From assembly GCA_023443925.1 (NCBI GenBank), contig JAEZSL010000300.1:1-12418 (forward strand): a stretch of DNA of 12,418 nt. Direction: 5' to 3'. The stretch is from Bacillota bacterium (GTDB lineage: Bacteria; Bacillota_A; Clostridia; Lachnospirales; Lachnospiraceae). Position 1 is the stretch's first letter. Each line of letters opens with the position of its first letter. Below are positions 1 through 7,424 of the stretch, one piece after another. A model generated the notes under the pieces. The model was not told the origin of the DNA, did no database searches, and saw nothing but the letters and a program-made list of their open reading frames with translations. A program made the position numbers and the translations under genes.

Positions 1-123
1 TGCCCACGGACTTCCTTCAGATTCGTTCTCACGAACGACACCCTTGTCTTAGGCTATGCACTTTCCACTACTAGGATGTGCTAGGGACTTGAACCCATGA
101 GATTGCGCCCATGCTGGGCGCAC
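1..123 (-). mobile_element. Group II intron, class IIC, 5' end only (partial)
   Basis: Read on the minus strand, this stretch starts GTGCGCCCAGCATGGGCGC and continues with the blocks GGGTTCAAGTCCC, AGCCTAA, CAAGGGTGTC and AATCTGAAGGAAG. These match, in the same order, domain I of class IIC introns as I recall it from the Oceanobacillus iheyensis intron, whose start is GUGUGCCCGGCAUGGGUGC. The GTGCG boundary at 123 fits the group II 5' splice consensus. The element continues off the left edge, so its maturase gene, domains V/VI and 3' end are not seen. It sits two bases past the T-run of the terminator of the neighbouring L,D-transpeptidase gene, which is the site class IIC introns favour. Whether it is still mobile cannot be judged. 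Confidence 0.9.
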
Positions 124-125
124 CT

Positions 126-163
126 AAAAAAAAAAAGCACCGCCATATACTGTATGGCGATGC
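126..163 (-). terminator. Rho-independent terminator of the L,D-transpeptidase gene
   Basis: On the minus strand an 11-bp stem (GCATCGCCATA / TATGGCGGTGC, one G-U wobble) with a five-base loop is followed at once by eleven T residues. It begins about 95 bases after the stop codon of the L,D-transpeptidase gene and is a textbook intrinsic terminator. The hairpin and T-run also form the target type recognised by class IIC group II introns, one of which starts at 123. Confidence 0.92.
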
Positions 164-258
164 CTTTATGCTTCTGCTAATGATTTAAGTCATAATAAAT
201 TATAGAATTATATTGAATTAATATAAGATACCATTTGATTGCTTAACAATCTGACGGA

Positions 259-1830
259 TTAATTTTCAACTGTATCTTCCGTTGTTTTTTCAGCTGCTTT
301 CTGAGACTTAGTGGTTTTATCCTTATCCTTGTTTTTATCGTAGGTTTCCGTACCAGGCAGCTCATATACTACTACCGCAACTCCCCGCTTGATATTTTCA
401 AACATTTTTTTGGCTATTGCAGGCGGCATATTGATACATCCGTGAGAACCGCTTCTTAAGTAGATGTCCTTACCAAAATCACTCCTCCACGGTGCGTCGT
501 GAAAACCAATATTACCGTTAAAAGGCATCCAGTATTTAACCGGTGTGGAATAATCTTCTCCGTTTAAGGTAGCATCGTTTTCCTTATACTGCACCGGATA
601 GGTACCAACTGGTGTGCCCCAGTTCTTTGATAAATTACCGGATACAAAATCCGTCTCTAGAATTAAGTTTCCTTCTTTGTAAAAGAACAGGTGCTGTGCC
701 GTTAAGTTTACTTCCACGTAGGTATCACCGATATCATCCTTGCCGTATTGCTGTGCTGTCTGATAATAAGCAGGTTGTTTTACCAACTGCTCACCCTTCT
801 GGATTAACTCCGTCAGTTCTTTCACTTCCTGGCCTCTGTTTAACCACCAGCCGTAATCTCCGCCCTGGATCTGTAATACATCCCCGTAAGAAGTCTTAAA
901 AGTACGGACCCTTCCAAAGGAATTATAATTCTTGCCTATGTAATCCACATATTCTTTGATACTGTCAGAATCTAATGTTACCTTGTAATCTTTTGTAACC
1001 GAAAGCCATTCACTGATCCGGTTACCGTCTAAAATCTCTGTTACATCCCCGAATTCATAGGTTATTTTCGCTCCTGCTATCTTATTCATTGCACCTAAAG
1101 CTTTGATTAACTTTTTATTCCCGGATGTAACTTTTGCTGTTTCATAACTGCCGGAATCTTCTATGGATAAAACCGGTTCCAAAGATGAGACGGCTTCTTT
1201 TACTGCTGCAAGCAGCTTTTCCTTATTAATACTAGCACCCGGATCTTCCGGTACGATAGTAAAACCGTTCTCGCCATATTCTGAGATATGCGCATTCTTT
1301 GGCTTTACCACATTTTCTTCCTTAAAAAATACCAGCTTATCCAGAAGTTTATCCAATGAAAATTCATCAAATTCCAGCATTGTGTTAATTTCTAACTCCC
1401 GGGATTTAAATAAGGATACCGGCCAGGCAAAACCAACCTGTTTTCCCAGCAGATCTTTAATACTTCCGTCATATACAGGATGCAGCCCGATATTTTCTCC
1501 AGTAAAGGAATCTTTTAAGCCATTTCTGCCTTCCAAAGTCAATATATAGGAATTGGCTTCTGCATTAATGGCATCCTCGATTTGCTTTACCGTCTTATTG
1601 GATGCATTTACACCATTGATTACTGTCTTATTATAAAAATGGGTGCTGTAATAAAAGGAAAGGAAAAAATACAGGCCTGCAAAAGGAATCAAAAGTCCTA
1701 AAGCTATGTAAGGAAGGATTTTGTCGTTACTGGTCCTTTTGCTTTTGCTGTTATTTCTGCTTCTGCTATTGGCATTGCTTCTGCTTTTATTACCAGCCAT
1801 ACTGTTTTTTGTCACATAATTATTTTCCAT
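259..1830 (-). CDS. Membrane-anchored L,D-transpeptidase (PG_binding_4 + YkuD)
   Basis: Predicted cell-wall enzyme of 523 residues that would form 3-3 cross-links in, or attach groups to, peptidoglycan outside the membrane. A basic Ser/Asn/Arg/Lys-rich cytoplasmic tail (about 11-36) precedes one membrane segment (about 38-60). Residues about 90-340 resemble the paired PG_binding_4 domains usual in clostridial members. The YkuD catalytic domain spans about 370-490, with H444 in the IGFHDAPW block and the signature SHGCINM (S462, H463, C465), C465 being the expected nucleophile. The C-terminal tail (about 497-523) is rich in Lys, Thr and Glu and probably disordered. AGGTG lies about six bases before the ATG. 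The gene is separated by 376 bases from the upstream esterase gene, has its own candidate promoter and ends at a strong terminator, so it is probably monocistronic and unrelated to the sugar genes. Family assignment is secure; the exact reaction is inferred. Confidence 0.93.
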   Translation of the reverse strand: MENNYVTKNSMAGNKSRSNANSRSRNNSKSKRTSNDKILPYIALGLLIPFAGLYFFLSFYYSTHFYNKTVINGVNASNKTVKQIEDAINAEANSYILTLEGRNGLKDSFTGENIGLHPVYDGSIKDLLGKQVGFAWPVSLFKSRELEINTMLEFDEFSLDKLLDKLVFFKEENVVKPKNAHISEYGENGFTIVPEDPGASINKEKLLAAVKEAVSSLEPVLSIEDSGSYETAKVTSGNKKLIKALGAMNKIAGAKITYEFGDVTEILDGNRISEWLSVTKDYKVTLDSDSIKEYVDYIGKNYNSFGRVRTFKTSYGDVLQIQGGDYGWWLNRGQEVKELTELIQKGEQLVKQPAYYQTAQQYGKDDIGDTYVEVNLTAQHLFFYKEGNLILETDFVSGNLSKNWGTPVGTYPVQYKENDATLNGEDYSTPVKYWMPFNGNIGFHDAPWRSDFGKDIYLRSGSHGCINMPPAIAKKMFENIKRGVAVVVYELPGTETYDKNKDKDKTTKSQKAAEKTTEDTVEN

Positions 1831-2206
1831 ATTACACCTTCTTAATCTCTTTTTGTTAAAGAATATGTTTCATAATTGTATTGTAACATAAAAAGGTGTT
1901 ATTTTTTAGGCATTTTAATTAAGTTTTCTTTAAATCATTATTACAAAAAGGTATAAATTATTTCCAATATGCTTAATTTATGTCAATTTTCTTGATGATA
2001 ATGGATTTAATTCATATATCTTCCAATATAATACATTATTTGGAACCAGGAGAATATTTATTACAGCCATTCTCACCTAATAAGTTTTGGATAACGGAAT
2101 CTTTGCGGCAATATAATTTGCATCTGTTTATAACCGGAATAAAAATAATTCCATTCCTGGATACTTACGGGTATTACTTATACTTATTAGCTAAAGTATC
2201 TTTCAT
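1831..2206. other. AT-rich intergenic region between the esterase and L,D-transpeptidase genes
   Basis: These 376 bases hold the ribosome binding site and candidate promoter of the L,D-transpeptidase gene. I see no clear intrinsic terminator for the esterase gene; the only nearby hairpin (GGAAT/ATTCC near 2140-2158) has no T-run on the minus strand. A 76-codon plus-strand frame (1980-2210) crosses the region, but it lacks a ribosome binding site and overlaps the candidate promoter and the esterase stop codon, so it is not called as a gene. Confidence 0.6.
1957..1986 (-). promoter_or_regulatory. Candidate sigma-A promoter for the L,D-transpeptidase gene
   Basis: On the minus strand a perfect -35 box TTGACA (1981-1986) is followed after 18 bases by AATAAT (1957-1962), five of six matches to TATAAT. 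The 5' untranslated region would be about 120 bases. A weaker alternative is an extended -10, TGTTACAAT, nearer the gene at about 1880-1888, but it lacks a good -35. This is from pattern matching only. Confidence 0.5.
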
Positions 2207-4060
2207 CTAGTTATCATACACAGATAACCGGAACCCTGGTGCAGGTAACCCAGCCTCGTTGTAAAAATTAATATTCTCCGGATTATCCCGCCATGCATAC
2301 CGTACGGCAGTTGGAACGTCTTTCTTTTCATAAGAAACCGTAACATATTTTCCGCTACGGACTGCAGACGCCGGATAATAGATTCCGTTACTGTCCGCCA
2401 GTTCAAAATTGGTAAGACTATATTCTTCTTTTGAATCATCAAGGTAACGAAAACCGATTATAGCGCTGCCGTCCGACACCCGAAGGTTTTCCGGAAGAGG
2501 TCCGCTGTGCAAAGCCGCATCCCCGCTGCTATAGATCAGATACCCTGCTGCTCTGGCAAGGCGCATGCCCAGTTCTTTTTTATTCTGGGGATGCAAATCA
2601 TTATACTCTCCAATATCCAGTGCTGTTACCATTGTCGTGCCGGGCAAGGCCAGATTCCGCCTCTGCTGCTCCCTTAATTCAGCCCAGCCTGTATCCTCAG
2701 AAGTATTAAGGGGCTCCCGGTAATTGGCTAACTGTACATAGATAAAAGGTACTTCCCGTCCTGTTAATTTACGCCAGTCCGTAACCATGGCCGCAAACTT
2801 CTCTGCGTAAGCTTCCGGTTCCTCCGTATTACTTTCCCCCTGGTACCACAGTATGCCTTTTACCTTCACCCTGGAAAGGGGAACGACAACCGTATTGTAA
2901 AAGCATACGGGCAGTTTGGGAGGAAAAAGAATTTCCGGTTTCTTTGCTTGTGCTTTTTTACCGATCCTATAATACCAGTCTCCCTCCAGATCAAGCTTAT
3001 TCCCGTCACAGCTAAGATAATAGGGTTTGCCCTTAACCATACCTCCATTATCCCTATCAATCACAATGCGAACCATAATCAGATTTACACCCTTTTTTAA
3101 GATTCCTTTTTGTACCGGGTACTTTCTGGGAGGGTACCGGTATTCCGTGCGTCCCACCAGCTCGCCGTTAATCCAGATACGGTCCGAATCAATCATACTG
3201 CCCATATACAACAATGCTTCCGCTTCCGGCTCCTCCTCTAAGACAATCTCCCTGCACAGGTACACCGAGCCGCAATAAACCGCTCCATAATCAGATACCA
3301 AAGAAGGAACCCTGCAAATATCCCATTTTTTATAATCCTCCAAAGGGGTAAATTTAACTTCCGCTTCTTCGATACCCTGAGCCCACTCTTCTGCCAGTTC
3401 CTGCTGTTTTTGCAGAAATACCTGAAAATCTTCCTGCTTCTTAAAATCTGCTATTTCCTTTTCATAATCCCCAAAGCGGCGCAGTGTTACCGGATTCATC
3501 CAGGATTCCACCTTGCATCCACCAACAGCAGCCATTATCAGTCCAACCGGAACTTTAAAAGTTTCCCGGATTTCTTTCGCAAAAAAAAAGCCGGCTGCGC
3601 TGAAATCCAACAGATCATCTCCAATGGCCTTTTTCCATTGGCCGGCAAACATATATTTTTCCGGCTCAGAAAAATTATAGGAAGCCGGTATGTGGTACTG
3701 CCGGATAAAAGGTTCATATGTATTTTGTATTTCTTCCCCCGATACGTCCAGAATACGCCTCACGGGCAGCTCCATATTGGATTGGCCGCTTAAAATATAT
3801 ACATCTCCAAATAGAATATCCTGAATGGTAATTTCTCCGCTTCCCACTACCCTGATGTCGTAAGGCCCTCCTGCCGGCATAGGCGGCAGTTCCACGCAAA
3901 AGTCAGAATTCTCATCTACCGCAGCAGTATACCGGTTATCCAAAAAGAAAACCGTAACCGTATCAGCAATTGTCTCCGTACCGTATATACGATTTACAAA
4001 ATCCCGCTGAAAAACCATTCCATCACATAAAATCGGGGAAAGGGTTAATCCATTTTCCAT
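2207..4060 (-). CDS. Sialate O-acetylesterase-family (SASA, SGNH) carbohydrate acetylesterase
   Basis: Predicted serine esterase of 617 residues removing O-acetyl groups from a carbohydrate. The nucleophile block SGQSNME (S94) lies at residues 91-97, an AAVGGCKVESW block at about 177-187, the WYQGESN block at 405-411 and the DLHPQNK block at 488-494, giving D488 and H490 as the other catalytic residues. A separate beta-sandwich of the galactose-binding type (about 255-350, with DRIWINGELVG) is inserted between the first and second halves of the esterase domain, as in many SASA proteins. There is no signal peptide or membrane segment, so it is probably cytoplasmic. AGGAGG lies eight bases before the ATG. 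The gene follows the alpha-glucuronidase gene on the same strand with a 72-base gap and no evident terminator, so the two are probably one transcript. In that context acetylated xylooligosaccharides are a more likely substrate than sialic acid; this is inference from neighbourhood. Confidence 0.9.
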   Translation of the reverse strand: MENGLTLSPILCDGMVFQRDFVNRIYGTETIADTVTVFFLDNRYTAAVDENSDFCVELPPMPAGGPYDIRVVGSGEITIQDILFGDVYILSGQSNMELPVRRILDVSGEEIQNTYEPFIRQYHIPASYNFSEPEKYMFAGQWKKAIGDDLLDFSAAGFFFAKEIRETFKVPVGLIMAAVGGCKVESWMNPVTLRRFGDYEKEIADFKKQEDFQVFLQKQQELAEEWAQGIEEAEVKFTPLEDYKKWDICRVPSLVSDYGAVYCGSVYLCREIVLEEEPEAEALLYMGSMIDSDRIWINGELVGRTEYRYPPRKYPVQKGILKKGVNLIMVRIVIDRDNGGMVKGKPYYLSCDGNKLDLEGDWYYRIGKKAQAKKPEILFPPKLPVCFYNTVVVPLSRVKVKGILWYQGESNTEEPEAYAEKFAAMVTDWRKLTGREVPFIYVQLANYREPLNTSEDTGWAELREQQRRNLALPGTTMVTALDIGEYNDLHPQNKKELGMRLARAAGYLIYSSGDAALHSGPLPENLRVSDGSAIIGFRYLDDSKEEYSLTNFELADSNGIYYPASAVRSGKYVTVSYEKKDVPTAVRYAWRDNPENINFYNEAGLPAPGFRLSVYDN

Positions 4061-4132
4061 TATATCTGCCTCCTGCTATTTAAAATATAAGCAAATCTAA
4101 AATTTCTTTCTATAGACCATTGTCTCTAAATT

Positions 4133-6136
4133 CTAATACAACGGACGACCGTATTGGTCGGGGATCAGCGTTTTCCGGTAAAAATAAGAGTTAATTACAT
4201 CCCGCCATTCTGCCGCGTGGTTCTTTTGATGTATAAAACGTTCCAGTGTTCTTTGATAAGCCTCTTCCTCAAGCAATCCCTTTAACTCTTTCCACATTTG
4301 CAGGAACTGGTCTGCTTCCTCTGCACCTTCAAAGTGAGTATCATAAATATGCTGCAGCACCGTCTTGCCGTTTGAAAGCACATAATCGTAATTGACATGA
4401 TGGAAGAACAGAATTAATTCCTCCGGACAGGTTTTCACATCCGCATACCGGGATGCCAGGGGTTCGTTATACTGGCTGCAATATCCGGTGCCCTGTTGTG
4501 TTCTGTCCACACCAATTCCTTTATGGTCCGCCCTGTGATAGGTACCCCACCGGTCATACTCATACCCGTCCACATCCGGACCGTAATGGGTATTCGGTTT
4601 TACCATCCAGCCGATGCCAAGAGGTGAGGTATATTTCTCATAAGCGGGCCAGGACCTCATCAGGATGTTTAAAATGACCTCCTTAACCTTCTCCTCATAA
4701 CCATAGGTCAACCGGATCCATTCGCAACCAATTTCCTCCGCAGAAAGCTCCGTATCAAAAGCAAGTCTTCCAAAACCGTATAAGTTGGCGGCAGCAAGGT
4801 CGTGGCCGGTCCAGTTTATGTCATCACCGGTATTGGCAACAGCTGCCATACCGCAGTTCCTGTTCTGCCAGGTCCTGCCGGAAACCACCTCGGCAACCCT
4901 TCCCTTTGATTTATCGCAATAAGTATTAAATTTAAGGATTTCCTTAAACCATGGAATCAAGAAGCACACGTGTCTTTGCTGCCCTGTATATTCCTGGGCC
5001 GCTTGCACCTCCAGCATCATATTCGTCTTCTTTAGCCCTCCAAACAAAGGAGAAACCGGTTCCCGAACCTGAAAATCCATGGGGCCGTTCTTTATCTGCA
5101 AAATAACATTGTCCTTAAACATACCGTCCAGGGGCATAAAGTTATCATAGCCTGACCGGGCACGGTCGGTTTTCTTATCTCTCCAATCCTGCTGGCAATT
5201 ATATACGAAACAGCGCCAGATTATCAAGCCATCAAAGGGTTTTACGGCATCCGCCAGCATATTGGCTCCGTCGGCATGGGTCCGGCCGTAAGTGAAGGGA
5301 CCAGGCCGGCCTTCCGAATCGGCTTTTACTAAAAAGCCACCAAAGCCGGGTATATTCTTAAATATTTCTTCCGCTTTTTCCTTCCACCAGTCCTGTACCT
5401 TTTCCTCACAGGGATCGGCCGTGCTGAGGTTACCAAGCACCATAGGAGCAGAAAAATTAATACTCAGGAAAAGTTTTATACCATAGGAAGCGAAAAGTTC
5501 CGCTACAGAGCGCAGCTTCCTGTAATATTTATCCGTAATCAATTCCGTGGCTGTCCCTTTTACATTTACATTATTAATGACTGTTCCGTTAATTCCCAGG
5601 GAACCGGCCAGCCTTGCATAGTCCCTCGTACGCTCCGTTATTAGCAATTCATTTTCATCAAAGAAGAAAGAATACCCGGAATAACCTCTCTCAATATTAC
5701 CATCCATGTTGTCCCAATGGTTTAACATACGCAAAGGGTTTGACGGTTCCTTTTCCTCGGTATAGTCCCATGTATCAAAATCCAGGACCTTCCTAACCTG
5801 AAGATTCCTTAACAAGGCAAAGGTACCGTATAAAAGGCCGGTATCCGATACCGCTGAAATTACGCACTTACCAAAAGAACACTGTATCCGGTAACCTTCT
5901 CTGCCAAGCACAGCGGACGGGTCTTGTTTTAGGTAAATTCCAGCCTGTGCCTTTTTATAATTTTCCTCCTTTTCCTCCAAGTTAACTTTCCTGCCGTAAA
6001 GCAATTTAAAAGCCATTATTATCTCATCCGCTATGTTTTTAATTATACTTCCTTTTGAATTGCAGAAAAGCAGTACCTCCGATTTATTGACATCTGAAAG
6101 CTGTCCATACTGCAGCCAGCATTTTGTGTAATTCAT
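4133..6136 (-). CDS. aguA: GH67 alpha-glucuronidase
   Basis: Cytoplasmic enzyme of 667 residues that releases alpha-1,2-linked (4-O-methyl)glucuronic acid from the non-reducing xylose of short xylooligosaccharides, completing glucuronoxylan use. It resembles Geobacillus stearothermophilus AguA over its whole length: the N-terminal CWLQY, HWDNMDG, FLVKADSEGRPGPF, IIWRCFVYNCQQDWRD, ILQIKNGPMDFQVREP and QEYTGQQ blocks are all present. Counting from the ATG at 6136, the catalytic acid is E275 and the paired bases are D354 and E382, equivalent to E285, D364 and E392 of AguA. The ATG has TTGGAG five bases before it, and the protein then begins close to the family's CWLxY block. A GTG at 6166 would add ten residues, but they are only the translation of a palindromic repeat, so that start is rejected. 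There is no signal peptide. The gene is divergent from an AraC gene and followed by the esterase gene. Confidence 0.96.
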   Translation of the reverse strand: MNYTKCWLQYGQLSDVNKSEVLLFCNSKGSIIKNIADEIIMAFKLLYGRKVNLEEKEENYKKAQAGIYLKQDPSAVLGREGYRIQCSFGKCVISAVSDTGLLYGTFALLRNLQVRKVLDFDTWDYTEEKEPSNPLRMLNHWDNMDGNIERGYSGYSFFFDENELLITERTRDYARLAGSLGINGTVINNVNVKGTATELITDKYYRKLRSVAELFASYGIKLFLSINFSAPMVLGNLSTADPCEEKVQDWWKEKAEEIFKNIPGFGGFLVKADSEGRPGPFTYGRTHADGANMLADAVKPFDGLIIWRCFVYNCQQDWRDKKTDRARSGYDNFMPLDGMFKDNVILQIKNGPMDFQVREPVSPLFGGLKKTNMMLEVQAAQEYTGQQRHVCFLIPWFKEILKFNTYCDKSKGRVAEVVSGRTWQNRNCGMAAVANTGDDINWTGHDLAAANLYGFGRLAFDTELSAEEIGCEWIRLTYGYEEKVKEVILNILMRSWPAYEKYTSPLGIGWMVKPNTHYGPDVDGYEYDRWGTYHRADHKGIGVDRTQQGTGYCSQYNEPLASRYADVKTCPEELILFFHHVNYDYVLSNGKTVLQHIYDTHFEGAEEADQFLQMWKELKGLLEEEAYQRTLERFIHQKNHAAEWRDVINSYFYRKTLIPDQYGRPLY

Positions 6137-6141
6137 ATTAA

Positions 6142-6147
6142 CTCCAA
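6142..6147 (-). promoter_or_regulatory. Ribosome binding site of the GH67 gene, inside a repeat
   Basis: TTGGAG on the minus strand lies five bases before the ATG at 6136. It belongs to the end of the 71-base palindromic repeat at 6142-6212, where other copies read GGGAG. This placement decides the start codon in favour of 6136 over the upstream GTG at 6166. Confidence 0.75.
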
Positions 6148-6212
6148 TCTGTGCGCACTGGCGCACGTATTAATCTGGATGTTGAAAAATGTATTTCGTT
6201 TTTTCAACCTAA
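6142..6212 (-). repeat. 71-base modular palindromic repeat, copy 1 (before GH67)
   Basis: A 71-base unit shared with copies at 8239-8309 and 8310-8378. It holds two nested inverted repeats: GTGCGC-ACTG-GCGCAC (6151-6166) and a GTTGAAAAA/TTTTTCAAC hairpin (6181-6208) with loop containing GTATTTCG. The short GC-rich palindrome has only changed loop bases relative to the other copies, so pairing is kept. On the minus strand its last bases supply the Shine-Dalgarno sequence of the GH67 gene. It could be a REP-like element or small non-autonomous element; no obvious target duplication is seen. Confidence 0.85.
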
Positions 6213-6262
6213 CCTCTCTCTGCTATATAATACGTTTTAGCAATATTTTTAGTTGGTTACTG

Positions 6263-6291
6263 TTTACACTTTGTACACAATATACTATAAT
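6263..6291 (+). promoter_or_regulatory. Sigma-A promoter of the AraC regulator gene
   Basis: TTTACA (6263-6268) and TATAAT (6286-6291) are separated by exactly 17 bases, near-consensus for the housekeeping sigma factor. The 5' untranslated region would be about 60 bases. A short palindrome, TTGTACACAA (6271-6280), lies in the spacer and might be an operator. The spacing and divergent position suit control of both the AraC gene and the GH67 gene, but no equally good minus-strand promoter could be picked out here. Confidence 0.7.
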
Positions 6292-6357
6292 AATTATATA
6301 TTCTTGATTCGTTTTGTAATATTGTCTAATTATTTTGTGATAAGAAGAGGTATCTAT

Positions 6358-7236
6358 ATGATAAAAACGTTGAACGGTACCAAAGAAACTGTAGACTTTC
6401 CGATTAATTCTACCATAAGGGTATATGATAACGTTCAGGAAGATGATTATCCCCTGCATTGGCACACCTCTCTCGAAATCATTATGCCTATCGATAATAT
6501 TTATACGGTTTATTGCAATGAAGAAGTTTATGTCCTTAAAGAAGGGGACATTCTGTTTATCAGTCCGGGGGTCCTGCACCGGCTTACATCACCGGATAAC
6601 GGCAGGCGTTATATAATCCTTGCCGACCTGTCTCAGTTAGATTCCATGAACGAATTTAAGTCACTCACTGCAATCTTGTATCCCGTGGTAAATGTAACCT
6701 CGGATAATTCGCCCAAAATTTATGAACGGCTGCAGCGTCTTATACATAGTATCGCTTCCGAATATGAAAGTGAATCCCTTTACCATGATACGGTCATATA
6801 TTCCAAACTGATTTCCATTTTTACAATTATCGGAAGGAATTATGCCCTGAGTAAAGTTCCGCTGCCGGACAATAACTTAAAGCAAATCGAAAATTCACAG
6901 ATCTTTTTATCCATATGCAGCTATATCAACGAACATTTCCACGAAAATATAACCCTGGAACAGGTTGCAGACCAGGCGGGTTTCAGTAAATTTTACTTTT
7001 CCAGAATCTTTAAGCAATACACCGATATCTCCTTTTACCAATACCTGAACAGAAAAAGAATCATGCATGCCGCCTCTCTTTTAATGGTACCGGATATAAC
7101 CGTAGCCGAAGTTGCCAGACAGTGCGGTTTTGGAAGCATTTCGGCATTTATCCGCATGTTTAAAATCCATAAAGGTTGTAAACCCTCTGAGTTCAAGGGA
7201 ATGCAGTCACACGGCAAAGGCCCCTCCCATACGTAA
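6358..7236 (+). CDS. AraC-family transcriptional regulator with cupin sensor domain
   Basis: Predicted one-component regulator of 292 residues. The N-terminal cupin-type sensing domain (about 10-100) carries HWHTSLEI (H34, H36, E40) and a later PGVLHRL (H74). The C-terminal DNA-binding domain (about 185-282) has both helix-turn-helix units: LEQVADQAGFSKFYFSRIFKQ (200-220) and the VAEVARQCGF to FKIHKGCKPSEF segment (about 249-279), with the usual conserved ending. The ATG at 6358 has AAGAGG seven bases upstream. An in-frame ATG at 6253 lies before the promoter -35 box and has no ribosome binding site, so the longer form is rejected. Divergence from the GH67 gene suggests it activates the GH67-esterase transcript in response to a xylan-derived oligosaccharide; the ligand is inferred. 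Confidence 0.94.
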   Translation: MIKTLNGTKETVDFPINSTIRVYDNVQEDDYPLHWHTSLEIIMPIDNIYTVYCNEEVYVLKEGDILFISPGVLHRLTSPDNGRRYIILADLSQLDSMNEFKSLTAILYPVVNVTSDNSPKIYERLQRLIHSIASEYESESLYHDTVIYSKLISIFTIIGRNYALSKVPLPDNNLKQIENSQIFLSICSYINEHFHENITLEQVADQAGFSKFYFSRIFKQYTDISFYQYLNRKRIMHAASLLMVPDITVAEVARQCGFGSISAFIRMFKIHKGCKPSEFKGMQSHGKGPSHT

Positions 7237-7279
7237 AACCCGACGGCTCGTAACCATTACTTTGGAACATAAACACGCT

Positions 7280-7300
7280 GAATAGCTCCTTTTGCTATTC
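7280..7300 (+). terminator. Possible weak terminator hairpin after the AraC gene
   Basis: A perfect 7-bp stem (GAATAGC/GCTATTC) with a seven-base loop starts 44 bases after the AraC stop codon. Only TTATAT follows it, so the T-run is poor. It lies between two convergent genes, where a bidirectional terminator would be expected. Nothing else stands out between 7237 and 7424 apart from a short open plus-strand frame without a ribosome binding site. Confidence 0.35.
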
Positions 7301-7424
7301 TTATATCAGAATTCAAGTGCCACTCGGTCAATTTTGCTTTCTGAATGAATACGAGGATGATCTTCTGACACCCAAATTATATAAAATGACCTTTTGGCCT
7401 CGAATTATTAGATTATTAAAAATA

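Noticed and set aside
84..96. GGGTTCAAGTCCC on the minus strand resembling a tRNA T-arm
   Set aside because: No cloverleaf or acceptor stem surrounds it, and the block belongs to domain I of the class IIC intron.
1980..2210. Plus-strand 76-codon open frame between the esterase and L,D-transpeptidase genes
   Set aside because: No ribosome binding site near the ATG; it overlaps the candidate promoter of the L,D-transpeptidase gene and the esterase stop codon, and no family is recognisable.
3410..3793. Plus-strand 127-codon frame opposite the esterase gene
   Set aside because: Antisense shadow of a gene with clear catalytic motifs; it has no family features of its own.
6253..6357. N-terminal extension of the AraC regulator from an upstream in-frame ATG
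   Set aside because: The ATG precedes the promoter boxes at 6263-6291 and has no ribosome binding site, while the ATG at 6358 has AAGAGG at good spacing.
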